From assembly GCA_021296235.1 (NCBI GenBank), contig JAGWAS010000010.1, forward strand, positions 1-64,000: DNA of 64,000 bases. The letters run 5' to 3'. Position numbers and translations under genes: made by a program. The stretch is from Paracoccaceae bacterium (lineage in GTDB: Bacteria > Pseudomonadota > Alphaproteobacteria > Rhodobacterales > Rhodobacteraceae). Shown in pieces: positions 30,653 to 39,378 of the stretch; within the stretch, counting starts at the first letter, position 1; the number at the start of each line of letters is the position of its first letter. The notes beneath the pieces were generated by a model. The model worked only from the letters and a program-made list of their open reading frames with translations. It was not told where the DNA came from and did not search any database.

Positions 30653-31744
30653 TCAGTGGCCGCGCCAGATGCTGCGGGGCACAAAGACCCGTCCTTCGGC
30701 CAGCTTCCTCGCGGTACGGACAAGATTGCAGGACAACACTGAAAAATCCACTCCCTTGCGCTCGAATTCGACGACCACCTCCAGCGTGCCTGCGGGATGT
30801 TCAAGAAGGAGCCTTGCAGGTGAAGAATGCCTGTCAGCAGTCAATCCGTCGCACACGGTCCCGCCTGCCAGCACGCAGGTGGCAAGACACTGCGAACCCG
30901 TAACCGCCAATGACGGGTGGCAATCCCATGGCATGAAATAGCGCGTCGCCAGTGTGCCGCCTTCCCGTGGCGGAGCCACCAAACCGAATTTCGGGGCAAC
31001 TGATCTGCGGACATCCCCCATTCCCATGCGTTTGCCCGCGATGACGCGGATTGCTTCAATGCGGTTCATCAAGGTCTTGTCGGCACTCAGTTCCGCCGCC
31101 GGTTCGTATCCTGAAATACCCAAGTCGCTTGCTCGGGCAATCACCATGGGCATTGCCGCATCGACGCAACTGACCTCGGCACCATTGATTTTTTCGAAAC
31201 GGGAACCTGTCGGAAACATTGCTCCTGTGGTTCCGCCGACGATGTCCATGAATTTGAGTTCAACCGACGCGGAGGTGCCCGGCACGCCGTCAATGGCGGT
31301 GTCTCCTTCATAAGTCACTGTCTTGTCGGGTGTGGAGACGACGGATGTCACCCGGGCCCCAGTGTTGACCGCCGTGATCCTGACCTCCGTGGTATCCTCC
31401 TGCGGCTTCACGAGGCCCATCTCGATCGCTGCCGGACCGACACCGACAAGAATGTTGCCGCAGGTTGGTCCGAAATCGACAAGTCGATCCTGCACACTGA
31501 CCTGACCAAAGAAGTAGTCGACGTCAGCCCAGTCATCATGCGATCTTGAAAGCATGGCGACCTTGGTGGTTACCGCAACGCCTCCGCCGATGCCGTCAAT
31601 GTTGAGCGGGTGGCCAGAGCCGACAATCGAAACCAAAACACTCTCAAGTTGTTGCCGATTTTTCGGAAGGTCAGAGCGCAGCATGTAGGGTCCGCGGGAT
31701 GTGCCGCCGCGAAAAAAAAGAAACGGTATGGCAGTCTGACTCAT
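30653..31744 (-). CDS. PrpF family isomerase, 4-oxalomesaconate tautomerase-like
   Basis: A 363-residue two-domain PrpF-fold protein. The N terminus PFLFFRGGTSRGPYMLRSDLP, the IDGIGGG segment and the FGPTCGNILVGVGPAAIE segment with the catalytic Cys match the GalD/4-oxalomesaconate tautomerase branch, which acts on tricarboxylic intermediates of gallate and protocatechuate breakdown. PrpF itself isomerises aconitate, so the exact substrate is open. Its ATG overlaps the stop of the fused TctA-TctB gene (ATGA), coupling uptake of a carboxylate to its metabolism. Confidence 0.87.
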   Translation of the reverse strand: MSQTAIPFLFFRGGTSRGPYMLRSDLPKNRQQLESVLVSIVGSGHPLNIDGIGGGVAVTTKVAMLSRSHDDWADVDYFFGQVSVQDRLVDFGPTCGNILVGVGPAAIEMGLVKPQEDTTEVRITAVNTGARVTSVVSTPDKTVTYEGDTAIDGVPGTSASVELKFMDIVGGTTGAMFPTGSRFEKINGAEVSCVDAAMPMVIARASDLGISGYEPAAELSADKTLMNRIEAIRVIAGKRMGMGDVRRSVAPKFGLVAPPREGGTLATRYFMPWDCHPSLAVTGSQCLATCVLAGGTVCDGLTADRHSSPARLLLEHPAGTLEVVVEFERKGVDFSVLSCNLVRTARKLAEGRVFVPRSIWRGH

Positions 31745-33768
31745 GTCAGTGGCCACGGCAGCCGGGCCAACTCCTGCAGGAGACCCGGAGGAAAGTCGCG
31801 GTTGAGAATACCTGCCAGCAGGCAAATGAAAGCTATTCCCGTTCCGGTCAGCAAAGCGGTTCCAGTCCAACTTCGCTTGGCGCGGATGCGGAAAAAGGCA
31901 AGCAGGAATGCTGAAAGCGCGATTATGAAGCCCGTAAGCGAGGTCAGGATCAGGAGTCCTGCAAACCAGGCAAGTGTCTCCCACAGGCCGCGGCCATTCT
32001 CCTCTCGGCAGCCGGCTTCACGATCGGCAAACAGCGGATTGGACTCCGGCTTCAACATCATTTGGACCAGCAGCACCAATGTTCCGAGAATTGCCGCGCC
32101 GGCCACGAAACGCGGAAACACCCGGTCGGCGGCGGCGTGATCCGGAATCATTGATGCATTCACGAATGCGACCAGAAGGTATGCCAAGACCAAAAGCAGG
32201 AAAATCATCGGCGCCCGTTTTGATCCGGACGGCACGTCACCTTCCGACCTGATGTTCTTGGCCTGTCGCCATCCGATCACAATCGACACCGCGGTTATGA
32301 CGATCAGGACGACCACAATGGGTGAAACCAGATAGTCAATGCCGTCCTCGAAGCTCTTTCTGAATCGGAAGGAGGCAATCTGGACTGCTTGGTTGGCATA
32401 TGTTTCAGCAGGGTTTGAGAGGACGAATCCAATCAGGAACGCAGGGCGTGACCAATCGAACCGGCGCAGCATTATTCCGATAAGGCCAAATCCGAACAGT
32501 GCGACAAGATCCATGAGGCTTTGTCCGGACTGGAAAGCAGCAAAGGATATCACCATGAACAGGAACGGAGCGAGGAGCTTGAACGGAATGGAGGTGATGT
32601 GGGCTATGCCGCCTGATGCCGCAATGCAGATCAGTGTTCCGGCGACATTCGCCAACGCAAGCAGCCACACGATCGCATAAGTTATGTCAAGGTTGTTCTT
32701 GATCATTGATGGCCCAACCTCAATCTGACCGGAACCGAGGAGGGCGACAGCACCTATGAATATGGCCATTGACCCGGATCCGGGAATGCCAAACAGGAGT
32801 GTCGGAACCAGTCCGCCGCCTTCCTTGGCATTGTTGGAACTTTCGGGGCCGATTACTCCACGGATGTTGCCGTGGCCGAATGAAGATTTGTCCTTTGTGG
32901 TTTGAATTGTGTGACCGTACGCAATCCAGTCGACTACTGAACCGCCAAGCCCCGGAATTACCCCAACGACAACACCGATGGTTGAGCACCGAACGCTGAG
33001 CCAAATGTTGGCAAACCAATCGCGAGCCCCTTCCAACCAGCCACCTCCGAGAACGGGCCGGTCGGAAATCGCCCGATCTTGGCGCAGCAATGCCACAATT
33101 TCTGGAATCGCAAATATGCCGAGACCAACAATGACAAGCTTGAAGCCGTCGGTCAGATAGGGAAGTTCGTAGGTCGCCATGCGAAGAGCACCGGCACTGT
33201 CGCCCTCTCCGATTGTGCCTGCAAGCAAACCAAGCCCCGCTGCGACGATTCCCTTGATGGCAACGCGGCCGGCAAGAATGCCGACCATTGACAGACCGAA
33301 GGCGGTGATCATCAGAAGTTCGGGAGTCCGGAACTCAAGCACGATCGGCCTGGCAACCAGAATGAAGACTGTCAAAAATGCAGCCCCGACCAATCCTCCG
33401 AACAGGGATGATGCGAATGCTGCTGAAAGGGCTCGGGCAGCTTCACCGCGCTTGGCCAGGGGGAATCCATCCAGCACGGTGGCCTGTGATGCCGATGAGC
33501 CGGGAATTCCCATCAGCACTGAGGCAAAGGTGTCCGAAGTTGGGACGACTGCGACCAGACCGATCATCAGGGCCAAGCCGGACATGGGCTCCATTCCATA
33601 CATGAACGGAAGCAGTAGGGACAGGCCGGCAATTCCGCCCAGCCCCGGGAATATTCCGACGCAGAGCCCCATTGCGACACCCAGAACCAGATGCAGGAGA
33701 ACATTCGCCTGGATTGTCAGTGCAACTGCATCACTAAGTGCCGGTAGCGCAAATCCGACTATTTCCAT
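31741..33768 (-). CDS. TctA-TctB fusion, tripartite tricarboxylate transporter membrane subunits
   Basis: This 675-residue membrane protein combines both TTT membrane components. Residues 1-500 are TctA: the glycine-rich VGIFPGLGGIAGLSLLLPF motif near residue 40, its repeat VVGVIPGLGGSVVDWIAYG, and GIPGSGSMAIFIGA are all seen. From about residue 520 the C-terminal part shows four hydrophobic segments with TctB character. In most systems these are separate genes. It lies between tctC (76-base gap with a strong hairpin) and the PrpF-like gene (4-base overlap). Confidence 0.87.
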   Translation of the reverse strand: MEIVGFALPALSDAVALTIQANVLLHLVLGVAMGLCVGIFPGLGGIAGLSLLLPFMYGMEPMSGLALMIGLVAVVPTSDTFASVLMGIPGSSASQATVLDGFPLAKRGEAARALSAAFASSLFGGLVGAAFLTVFILVARPIVLEFRTPELLMITAFGLSMVGILAGRVAIKGIVAAGLGLLAGTIGEGDSAGALRMATYELPYLTDGFKLVIVGLGIFAIPEIVALLRQDRAISDRPVLGGGWLEGARDWFANIWLSVRCSTIGVVVGVIPGLGGSVVDWIAYGHTIQTTKDKSSFGHGNIRGVIGPESSNNAKEGGGLVPTLLFGIPGSGSMAIFIGAVALLGSGQIEVGPSMIKNNLDITYAIVWLLALANVAGTLICIAASGGIAHITSIPFKLLAPFLFMVISFAAFQSGQSLMDLVALFGFGLIGIMLRRFDWSRPAFLIGFVLSNPAETYANQAVQIASFRFRKSFEDGIDYLVSPIVVVLIVITAVSIVIGWRQAKNIRSEGDVPSGSKRAPMIFLLLVLAYLLVAFVNASMIPDHAAADRVFPRFVAGAAILGTLVLLVQMMLKPESNPLFADREAGCREENGRGLWETLAWFAGLLILTSLTGFIIALSAFLLAFFRIRAKRSWTGTALLTGTGIAFICLLAGILNRDFPPGLLQELARLPWPLT

Positions 33769-33805
33769 GGCCTTGGGAGCTTTCCGTTGGGTAATTTCTG
33801 GAAAG

Positions 33806-33832
33806 CCGCCCGGCCCGTTCCGGGCCGGGCGG
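33806..33832 (-). promoter_or_regulatory. Strong RNA hairpin between tctC and tctAB
   Basis: CCGCCCGGCCCG at 33806-33817 pairs perfectly with 33821-33832 around a three-base loop, a 12-bp all-GC stem in the tctC-tctAB message. It lies 12 bases after the tctC stop and about 37 bases before the tctAB start, and no T run follows. Such hairpins commonly protect the upstream binding-protein mRNA from 3' exonucleases. Confidence 0.75.
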
Positions 33833-33844
33833 GCAAATTGATGC

Positions 33845-34945
33845 TCAGTTCAGCGATACACCATAGCGTTCCTGGAGCCAGTTGATTACGAATGCCTTCG
33901 CCTCTGCCGGCACGTTTGTGGCGCTGTCGAGCGCAGCTGCCGCACCAGCACCGGTGATCTGCGGGTACTTTCCAAGGCGATTGGCCGAAATTTCGGCGAA
34001 ATCCGCCCGGGCCTTTACGGCATCGAACGCCGCCGAGTAGGTTGCGATCGCTTCCTCGCTGGCGCCATTGGGCAGGAATACCATCTTCTGGGCCGGAAAG
34101 CCGGCGATGAAGAAGGCCTTCCAGGCATCCCACTTCTCGCCGCTCGTTTCGCAGCCATCCGTGGCCTCACAAACCTCCTTGAAGGTCGGCATGTCTGGGA
34201 AGGTGGGATCCCGAACGACATTGCCGTCGGCATCCAGTGCGCCCCAGCTCATCATCTGCACGGCGGTACCGGCTTCGATCAAGGGCATGACGCCGCTCAA
34301 ATATGAAGAGGATGTTTGGTAGTCGATGTTGGCTTCACCGCGTTCGAACATCAATCTTCCATCGCCGCGCCCCTTTATTCCGAACACCGGCTCGACATTG
34401 AGTCCAAGCATTTCCCAGGCCAACAGTGGAACCAGGTCAAGCCGAGTTGCACCTTGGCTGCCGTAAATGAAATCGGTGTCCCGCAATGCGCTGGCGTCCA
34501 TCCCGTCCATCTTGGCGGCAAGATCAGGGGGCAGGTAGGCGACTCCGCCTGTGCCGGAGGCAAGCACAACATGCCAGTCCCCATACTCGTACCTGACCCT
34601 GGGATCACCGAGAAGATAGGGAAATTGGGTCGATCCGGACGAACCGAAAATCAATGTGCCGTTGGTGTCGGCGTATTCCTGATCCTGAAACCAATTGGCG
34701 CCCTTGGTGGAACCTGCCCCCGGCATGAACTTGACGACGATTGTCGGATTGCCCGGCAGCGCATCGCTGAGCAGGGGAGCATAGAAGTTTGCCCACTTCG
34801 CCGATCCCCCGGTTTCGGAAAACGGAATGACCCATTCAACCGTCTCTCCCGAAAGGTCAAGCATGCCGTCCGCAAGGGCGGCCGGTGCAAACAGAGCGGC
34901 AACGGCCGCGGCAGCGCAACTGCAGAAGTTCTTTCCTGGTAGCAT
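33845..34945 (-). CDS. TctC-type tripartite tricarboxylate transporter substrate-binding protein
   Basis: A periplasmic binding protein of about 366 residues. The signal peptide is MLPGKNFCSCAAAAVAALF with an ALA cleavage region. The mature part has VEWVIPFSETGGSAKWANF and VVKFMPGAGSTKGANWF, the TctC pattern of a phosphate-loop-like first strand and a GAGS segment. The ATG at 34945 is preferred; the open frame runs 40 codons further without signal-peptide character. It heads the tctC-tctAB-prpF-like operon. The ligand is likely a di- or tricarboxylate or aromatic acid. Confidence 0.86.
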   Translation of the reverse strand: MLPGKNFCSCAAAAVAALFAPAALADGMLDLSGETVEWVIPFSETGGSAKWANFYAPLLSDALPGNPTIVVKFMPGAGSTKGANWFQDQEYADTNGTLIFGSSGSTQFPYLLGDPRVRYEYGDWHVVLASGTGGVAYLPPDLAAKMDGMDASALRDTDFIYGSQGATRLDLVPLLAWEMLGLNVEPVFGIKGRGDGRLMFERGEANIDYQTSSSYLSGVMPLIEAGTAVQMMSWGALDADGNVVRDPTFPDMPTFKEVCEATDGCETSGEKWDAWKAFFIAGFPAQKMVFLPNGASEEAIATYSAAFDAVKARADFAEISANRLGKYPQITGAGAAAALDSATNVPAEAKAFVINWLQERYGVSLN

Positions 34946-35095
34946 AAGTTCAATCCTCTCCGTGTGTTGGATCTGTTGGGGAAGTGATTGCCCGGCAGAA
35001 ACTACAGTTCCTCCAGTGAAATTGGCACGGGCAATGCTTGCTGGTTTCTCAACCAACCGGAACATATTGTCAAATTTGTGGATGTGATCAGGCGT

Positions 35096-35899
35096 TCACG
35101 CCACCGGTTCGGATGCGGACATGCTCAAAGGAAGCCTTCGAGCTGCGATCGCTGAAATCTGCAATCCGAAGTTTTTTTCCTTGAGATGACAGCTTCGCCT
35201 GAAGGAATAGAACCGCCGGGAGTCGCCGTAGGTGCAGTGCCCCAACCATTCGACTCTGCCGACTTCGGATCTTCGCAGCAGTTCCATGCCATAGCCGGGC
35301 AAGTCAAACCTCAGGCTGCCCTGCCGGTCAATCCGGAAGAAGCGCGAACTTCTGCCATCCTTCGAAAGAAATCGTTCACGGAATTCCTCTCCGACTTCGT
35401 AGTTTTCTTGGCTGATCGCAGGCCCCACCGCAGCCGAAATTTTTGATCGGCGGGCGCCCAACCGCTCCATCTTGTTGACTGCATTTTCGATGATCCCGCC
35501 CAACGTGCCCGGCCAACCGGCGTGAACGGCAGCAACAATTTCCGCTTCATGATCAACCAGAAGCACGGGTTGACAATCTGCCGTAAGGACTCCGACTGCA
35601 ATGTCCGGCAAGCTGGTAACCAAACCGTCTGCGGCAGGCCTGCCTGCCTTTGGAACCGAGTCGATGACCTCAACATGGGCGGAATGTGTCTGAACTGCGG
35701 TAACCAGCCGATCCGCTGGCAGCATGAGCGATGCGGCAACCCGTCTGCGGTTCTCCGCAACATGTTCCGTGAGATCTATTGAGCGTTCTCCACAGTTGAG
35801 GGTGGCAAATGCGCCTTCAGACACGCCGCCCAATCTTGTGAAGAAACCGTGGGGCAGGGGTTGGAGAAACTTAGACCTAAGGAATTTCGGTGCCATCAT
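35096..35899 (-). CDS. pgeF: PgeF/YfiH (LACC1-type) purine nucleoside phosphorylase family
   Basis: A 267-residue protein of the multicopper-oxidase-unrelated Cu-oxidase_4 family, formerly polyphenol oxidase, with purine nucleoside phosphorylase and adenosine deaminase activity in characterised members. Metal ligands are seen in AVQTHSAHVEV, LTADCQPVLLVD and AAVHAGWPGTLGG. The usual HAGWRG reads HAGWPG here. In E. coli, PgeF also corrects misincorporated L-Ser in peptidoglycan precursors. The start ATGATG overlaps the midA stop. Confidence 0.9.
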   Translation of the reverse strand: MMAPKFLRSKFLQPLPHGFFTRLGGVSEGAFATLNCGERSIDLTEHVAENRRRVAASLMLPADRLVTAVQTHSAHVEVIDSVPKAGRPAADGLVTSLPDIAVGVLTADCQPVLLVDHEAEIVAAVHAGWPGTLGGIIENAVNKMERLGARRSKISAAVGPAISQENYEVGEEFRERFLSKDGRSSRFFRIDRQGSLRFDLPGYGMELLRRSEVGRVEWLGHCTYGDSRRFYSFRRSCHLKEKNFGLQISAIAARRLPLSMSASEPVA

Positions 35900-36957
35900 G
35901 GAAATCCTGGGGGAGTGGTGGAACCGAGCGGATGGAAAGCGACGAACTTGAACAGTGTGCCCATTTGGTCGGAGCCAGTCAATCTGCGGTAGGCTGCCAT
36001 ATGGTCATGCAACTGTTCGGCGTTCGCTGAGGCGGCGAGCATGTTCGCTCTCTGGGCAATTCCCATGCGCCCCAGAAACTCTCCCTGCGTTATCAGCGGT
36101 GTTGCAGCAACTCCCTCGGCCGATCGAATTATCGCGCTGAAGTCGACATGCGAAGTGAGGTCGGCCAATCCGGGATCGTCAAGCGGATTGGCAGTTCGGT
36201 GGTCCCGTACGGCCTGGAACGTGTTGCCCTTCAGGTGAAGATCGCCGTAGTCGGCGATAAGTGCGATACCGCCGAACTCCCGAATTGTTTGTGACAGCGA
36301 GCAAATGATCCGATCTGCCAGTGGACGCAACTCAACAATGTCGGACGGTTCAGTGTCCGCTTCCTTCGCCATGAGCGCGTTGCACCGGATCGGACCAGAG
36401 TCGCGGTAGACCAAACGGTTGCCGTTTGCACCGATCAACGTCTCAATCCATGATTCCTGCATGCGCTTGAACTGCCTTATTGGAAGGGCGTCGAAGAACT
36501 CGTTGGCAACCAGGAACAGGGGCTGCTCCGGCAGGTCGTCTGCGTGTTGGCACCATATTGGATCATGATCACGCAATCTTTCGGCCTGTATTCCTTGAAG
36601 ACGCTGACTGCGTTCGACCAGATGGACATGTGCACAACGGTTGAAGCCCGGTATACTGGCCGTTGCCCTGAGAAGGTCTGCCATGAGGGTGCCGCGGCCC
36701 GGGCCAAGTTCGGCCAATGTGAATCTGTCCGGTCGGCCCTGATCCATCCATGCTTGCCCAATGCAGATTCCGATCAGTTCACCAAACATTTGGCTGATTT
36801 CAGGAGCGGTTGTGAAAGATCCTTCAGCTCCAATCGGATTGGGTCTGCAGTAGTATCCATGATCAGGATCAAGCAAGCATGCACCCATGTAATCGGAGAG
36901 CGAAATTGGGCCGCGACTTCGGATTTGCCGAAGCAACCTCTTCTTCAGGGTATCCAT
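35896..36957 (-). CDS. SAM-dependent methyltransferase, MidA/NDUFAF7 family
   Basis: A DUF185 protein of 354 residues. The N terminus contains ISLSDYMGACLLDPDHGYY, the SAM motif FTLAELGPGRGTLMADLL is near residue 85, and the family end motif TQGEFLGRMGIAQRA is present. Mitochondrial NDUFAF7 methylates an Arg of a complex I subunit, and a similar role in bacteria is inferred only. The ATG at 36957 lies 13 bases inside the lgt 3' end. Gene order lgt-midA-pgeF is conserved in alphaproteobacteria. Confidence 0.92.
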   Translation of the reverse strand: MDTLKKRLLRQIRSRGPISLSDYMGACLLDPDHGYYCRPNPIGAEGSFTTAPEISQMFGELIGICIGQAWMDQGRPDRFTLAELGPGRGTLMADLLRATASIPGFNRCAHVHLVERSQRLQGIQAERLRDHDPIWCQHADDLPEQPLFLVANEFFDALPIRQFKRMQESWIETLIGANGNRLVYRDSGPIRCNALMAKEADTEPSDIVELRPLADRIICSLSQTIREFGGIALIADYGDLHLKGNTFQAVRDHRTANPLDDPGLADLTSHVDFSAIIRSAEGVAATPLITQGEFLGRMGIAQRANMLAASANAEQLHDHMAAYRRLTGSDQMGTLFKFVAFHPLGSTTPPGFP

Positions 36958-37844
36958 CTTCGATGCCGGCGAGCTGTCCAAATCACGGTTAGACCAATTA
37001 AGACCATAAGAACGGAAAGTGCCTGTCCCATCGTAAGACCGGCCCATTCACCAAACTGCAACACAAAACCACCGGGATTGTCTGCCGAAAGGAATTGCCC
37101 ATCGGGTTCACGGAAAAACTCGACGACGAACCGCGCCGTTCCATAACCTGCAAAGAACAGTCCAGTGAGTTGTCCGGGCAAGTGAAGCCAATGCCGACGG
37201 TAGGCCAACCAAGACAGAATCGCGCAGAGAATCACGCCTTCCAGCAACGCTTCGTAAAGCTGGGAAGGGTGTCGAGCACAAATTGCGGTCCAATCCGGAG
37301 GACAGACGGAACCGTCGCCTGACGAAATGACAACGGCCCAAGGCGCCTCGGAAGGACGTCCCCAAAGCTCGTTGTTGATGAAATTCGCAATGCGGCCAAA
37401 GAAAAGGCCCGGCAACGCCACGATGGATATTGCGTCGGCAACGCCAGCAACTGCAATGCCGTTTACCCTGCAGAACAGCCAAGTTGCGGCAACCAGTCCC
37501 GAGAGGCCGCCGTGGAAGGACATTCCACCCTGCCAGATCGCAAGAACATCAAGCGGATTCCGCAGAAAATGGTTTGGATTGTAGAAAAGCGCATAGCCGA
37601 GCCTGCCCCCGATGATAACTCCGATAATGATCCATGTGAGCAGCCTGTCGGGCAACTCCGTGCCCATCGGCGGATTGCCGCCAGGCCAGAGTTTTGGTTG
37701 TCGCATCAGCATCAGGAACCATTGCCAGGCAACAATGAAACCCAGGATGTAGGAGATTGCATACCAGCGCAGTGCAAAATTGAAGCCACCGACGTTGAAT
37801 GCAAACAGGACGGGGTCGAATTGGGGCAGGAAAATCAAATTCAT
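36945..37844 (-). CDS. lgt: Prolipoprotein diacylglyceryl transferase
   Basis: This inner-membrane enzyme transfers diacylglycerol from phosphatidylglycerol to the lipobox Cys of prolipoproteins. Seven hydrophobic segments are apparent. The signature GRIANFINNELWGRP, QGGMSFHGGL with the conserved His, and ARHPSQLYEA are all present. Length 299 fits. First gene of the overlapping lgt-midA-pgeF operon, divergent from the UbiK-like gene. Confidence 0.96.
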   Translation of the reverse strand: MNLIFLPQFDPVLFAFNVGGFNFALRWYAISYILGFIVAWQWFLMLMRQPKLWPGGNPPMGTELPDRLLTWIIIGVIIGGRLGYALFYNPNHFLRNPLDVLAIWQGGMSFHGGLSGLVAATWLFCRVNGIAVAGVADAISIVALPGLFFGRIANFINNELWGRPSEAPWAVVISSGDGSVCPPDWTAICARHPSQLYEALLEGVILCAILSWLAYRRHWLHLPGQLTGLFFAGYGTARFVVEFFREPDGQFLSADNPGGFVLQFGEWAGLTMGQALSVLMVLIGLTVIWTARRHRRWIP

Positions 37845-37949
37845 GGGACTGCTTGAAAAGGCATGCCTTTCTGTGACCGATAGTGTGGCATCTGGAATCT
37901 TCGGCGATTGTTCCCATATAGTGGGTTAAGCTGGGAATCGAGGCGCGTC

Positions 37950-38243
37950 ATGCAAGACAGAGGAAAACTCTTTGACGATCTTGCGCAGCTGATGACGAAC
38001 GCAATGGGCGTTGCACAGGGCGCAAAGGATGAATTCGAAACCGCGATCAGCAGTTGGTTTGATCGTTGGGTGGCCGAACGAAACTTGGTTTCGAGGGATG
38101 AATTCGAAGCCGTCAAACTGATGGCACAAAAAGCGCGTGAGGAAAACGAGGTCCTCAAAACCCAAATTGAGGCACTTGAGGCGGCGGCCACCAGAAAGCC
38201 GGCCGCAAAGCGACGGGCGGCAGCGAAGTCGCAGAAGAGCTGA
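37950..38243 (+). CDS. ubiK: UbiK/BMFP-like accessory factor
   Basis: A 97-residue protein. The first 35 residues (KLFDDLAQLMTNAMGVAQGA) form an amphipathic helix. EFEAVKLMAQKAREENEVL then begins a coiled coil, and a basic Lys/Ala/Arg tail follows. This is the BMFP/UbiK layout; UbiK assists aerobic ubiquinone synthesis by binding lipid and trimerising. The ATG at 37950 removes 14 unrelated residues. It is divergent from lgt, as in many Rhodobacterales. Confidence 0.85.
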   Translation: MQDRGKLFDDLAQLMTNAMGVAQGAKDEFETAISSWFDRWVAERNLVSRDEFEAVKLMAQKAREENEVLKTQIEALEAAATRKPAAKRRAAAKSQKS

Positions 38244-38838
38244 TCGAACCAAAGCTGCGTGCCGACACCGGCTGTTCTGGAGAGACAGGTCGAATTGTCC
38301 TGGTGAAACGGCGCAGATCAATCATCACGAATAACGGGTTCCGTTGATTTCCCGGAATGGTGATGCAGCGGCAGAATTGATGGCGTTGTTGCGTTGCCCA
38401 ATCCGAATTCCAATGGGTAAAATCATATGTTTGAGCCTTGTGGCATCTGGCGCCATTGCCCACATGCATCGCGTCTTGAGTTCAGTTGTTGACCTGATCA
38501 GTTGTCAACGGTCGCTGTTCCAGCTTCATCCCCTCAATCGATTTTCGGTGTCGTCAGCCATGTCATGGTGAAAGCCCCGTTAGCTGCAAACGGTACGGCC
38601 ATTTGTGTGCCTTAGGGTTGCCTTCCTCAAGACGTTGCGCATGCGGCATCCCGAGTGCATCAAACGGGAAAGCAGCGTGGTTGATGGTTCGGAACTGATT
38701 GAGCATTGCTGCTGTCGGGGCTTCAACAGTTGGGATACTATATGTGGTCAAATTGAATTGAGGTACTCGCGATTTATGGACATGTCTGCAGACTGTGGTA
38801 TAGTGGCTCCAAGCATTGACTAGGATTGGGGTTGACTT
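38244..38838. other. Gap of about 600 bases between ubiK and the YbjN gene
   Basis: No supported gene or RNA. A minus-strand frame (38563-38976) overlaps the YbjN gene and looks like its antisense shadow. The likely YbjN promoter is listed separately at 38777-38804. Confidence 0.45.
38777..38804 (+). promoter_or_regulatory. Putative promoter of the YbjN-proC operon
   Basis: TGGACA at 38777-38782, 16 bases, then TATAGT at 38799-38804, 37 bases before the YbjN start codon. It is a fair sigma-70 type match and the best one in this gap. Confidence 0.45.
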
Positions 38839-38841
38839 GTG

Positions 38842-39345
38842 ATGTCCGACGCTGGATTTGTATTGAATTCCGGAATCCGGAACCCGATTGCCGTAGCGGA
38901 ACTCTTGGCCGAAGATCGAAACTGGGACTTCAAGAGGCAGTCGGAGGATGAGATTGTGGTCACCTTGGAGGGCCAATGGAAAATCTATACCGCTTCACTC
39001 TGTTGGTCGGAACCTTACGGTATCCTGTCCATTGAATGCTCGTTCGGAATCGAACTTTCCGGGGCTGATTCCCATGAGTTCCTGAAGACACTTAATATGG
39101 CAAACATGCGTTCCTGGCTGGGATCATTCACTTACGAGGAGAACCCTGAAACGGTGGTTTACAGCTACCGGCTGGCGTTGGAGGATGAGGTCGATGTGTC
39201 CTCCAGGCAGGTTGAGTGCATCCTCGACACAATAGTTGCCGATTGCGACCGCTTTTATCCGTCCCTTGACCTTGCAAGGCTTGGAAGGCTGCCGGCCGCA
39301 GAATCACTTGCGGCGGCAATCATCGAAACAAGGGGAGTTGCCTGA
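38842..39345 (+). CDS. YbjN domain-containing protein
   Basis: A 167-residue cytosolic protein with the YbjN (type III secretion chaperone-like) fold. WDFKRQSEDEIVVTLEGQW and the alternating strands through CSFGIEL are typical of the alphaproteobacterial group that precedes proC. Function unknown; in E. coli YbjN affects motility and stress responses. A GTG directly before the ATG could also start it. It ends 33 bases before proC. Confidence 0.85.
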   Translation: MSDAGFVLNSGIRNPIAVAELLAEDRNWDFKRQSEDEIVVTLEGQWKIYTASLCWSEPYGILSIECSFGIELSGADSHEFLKTLNMANMRSWLGSFTYEENPETVVYSYRLALEDEVDVSSRQVECILDTIVADCDRFYPSLDLARLGRLPAAESLAAAIIETRGVA

Positions 39346-39378
39346 TCTCATTCAGGCCAGAGTCATATCGTCTGAATC

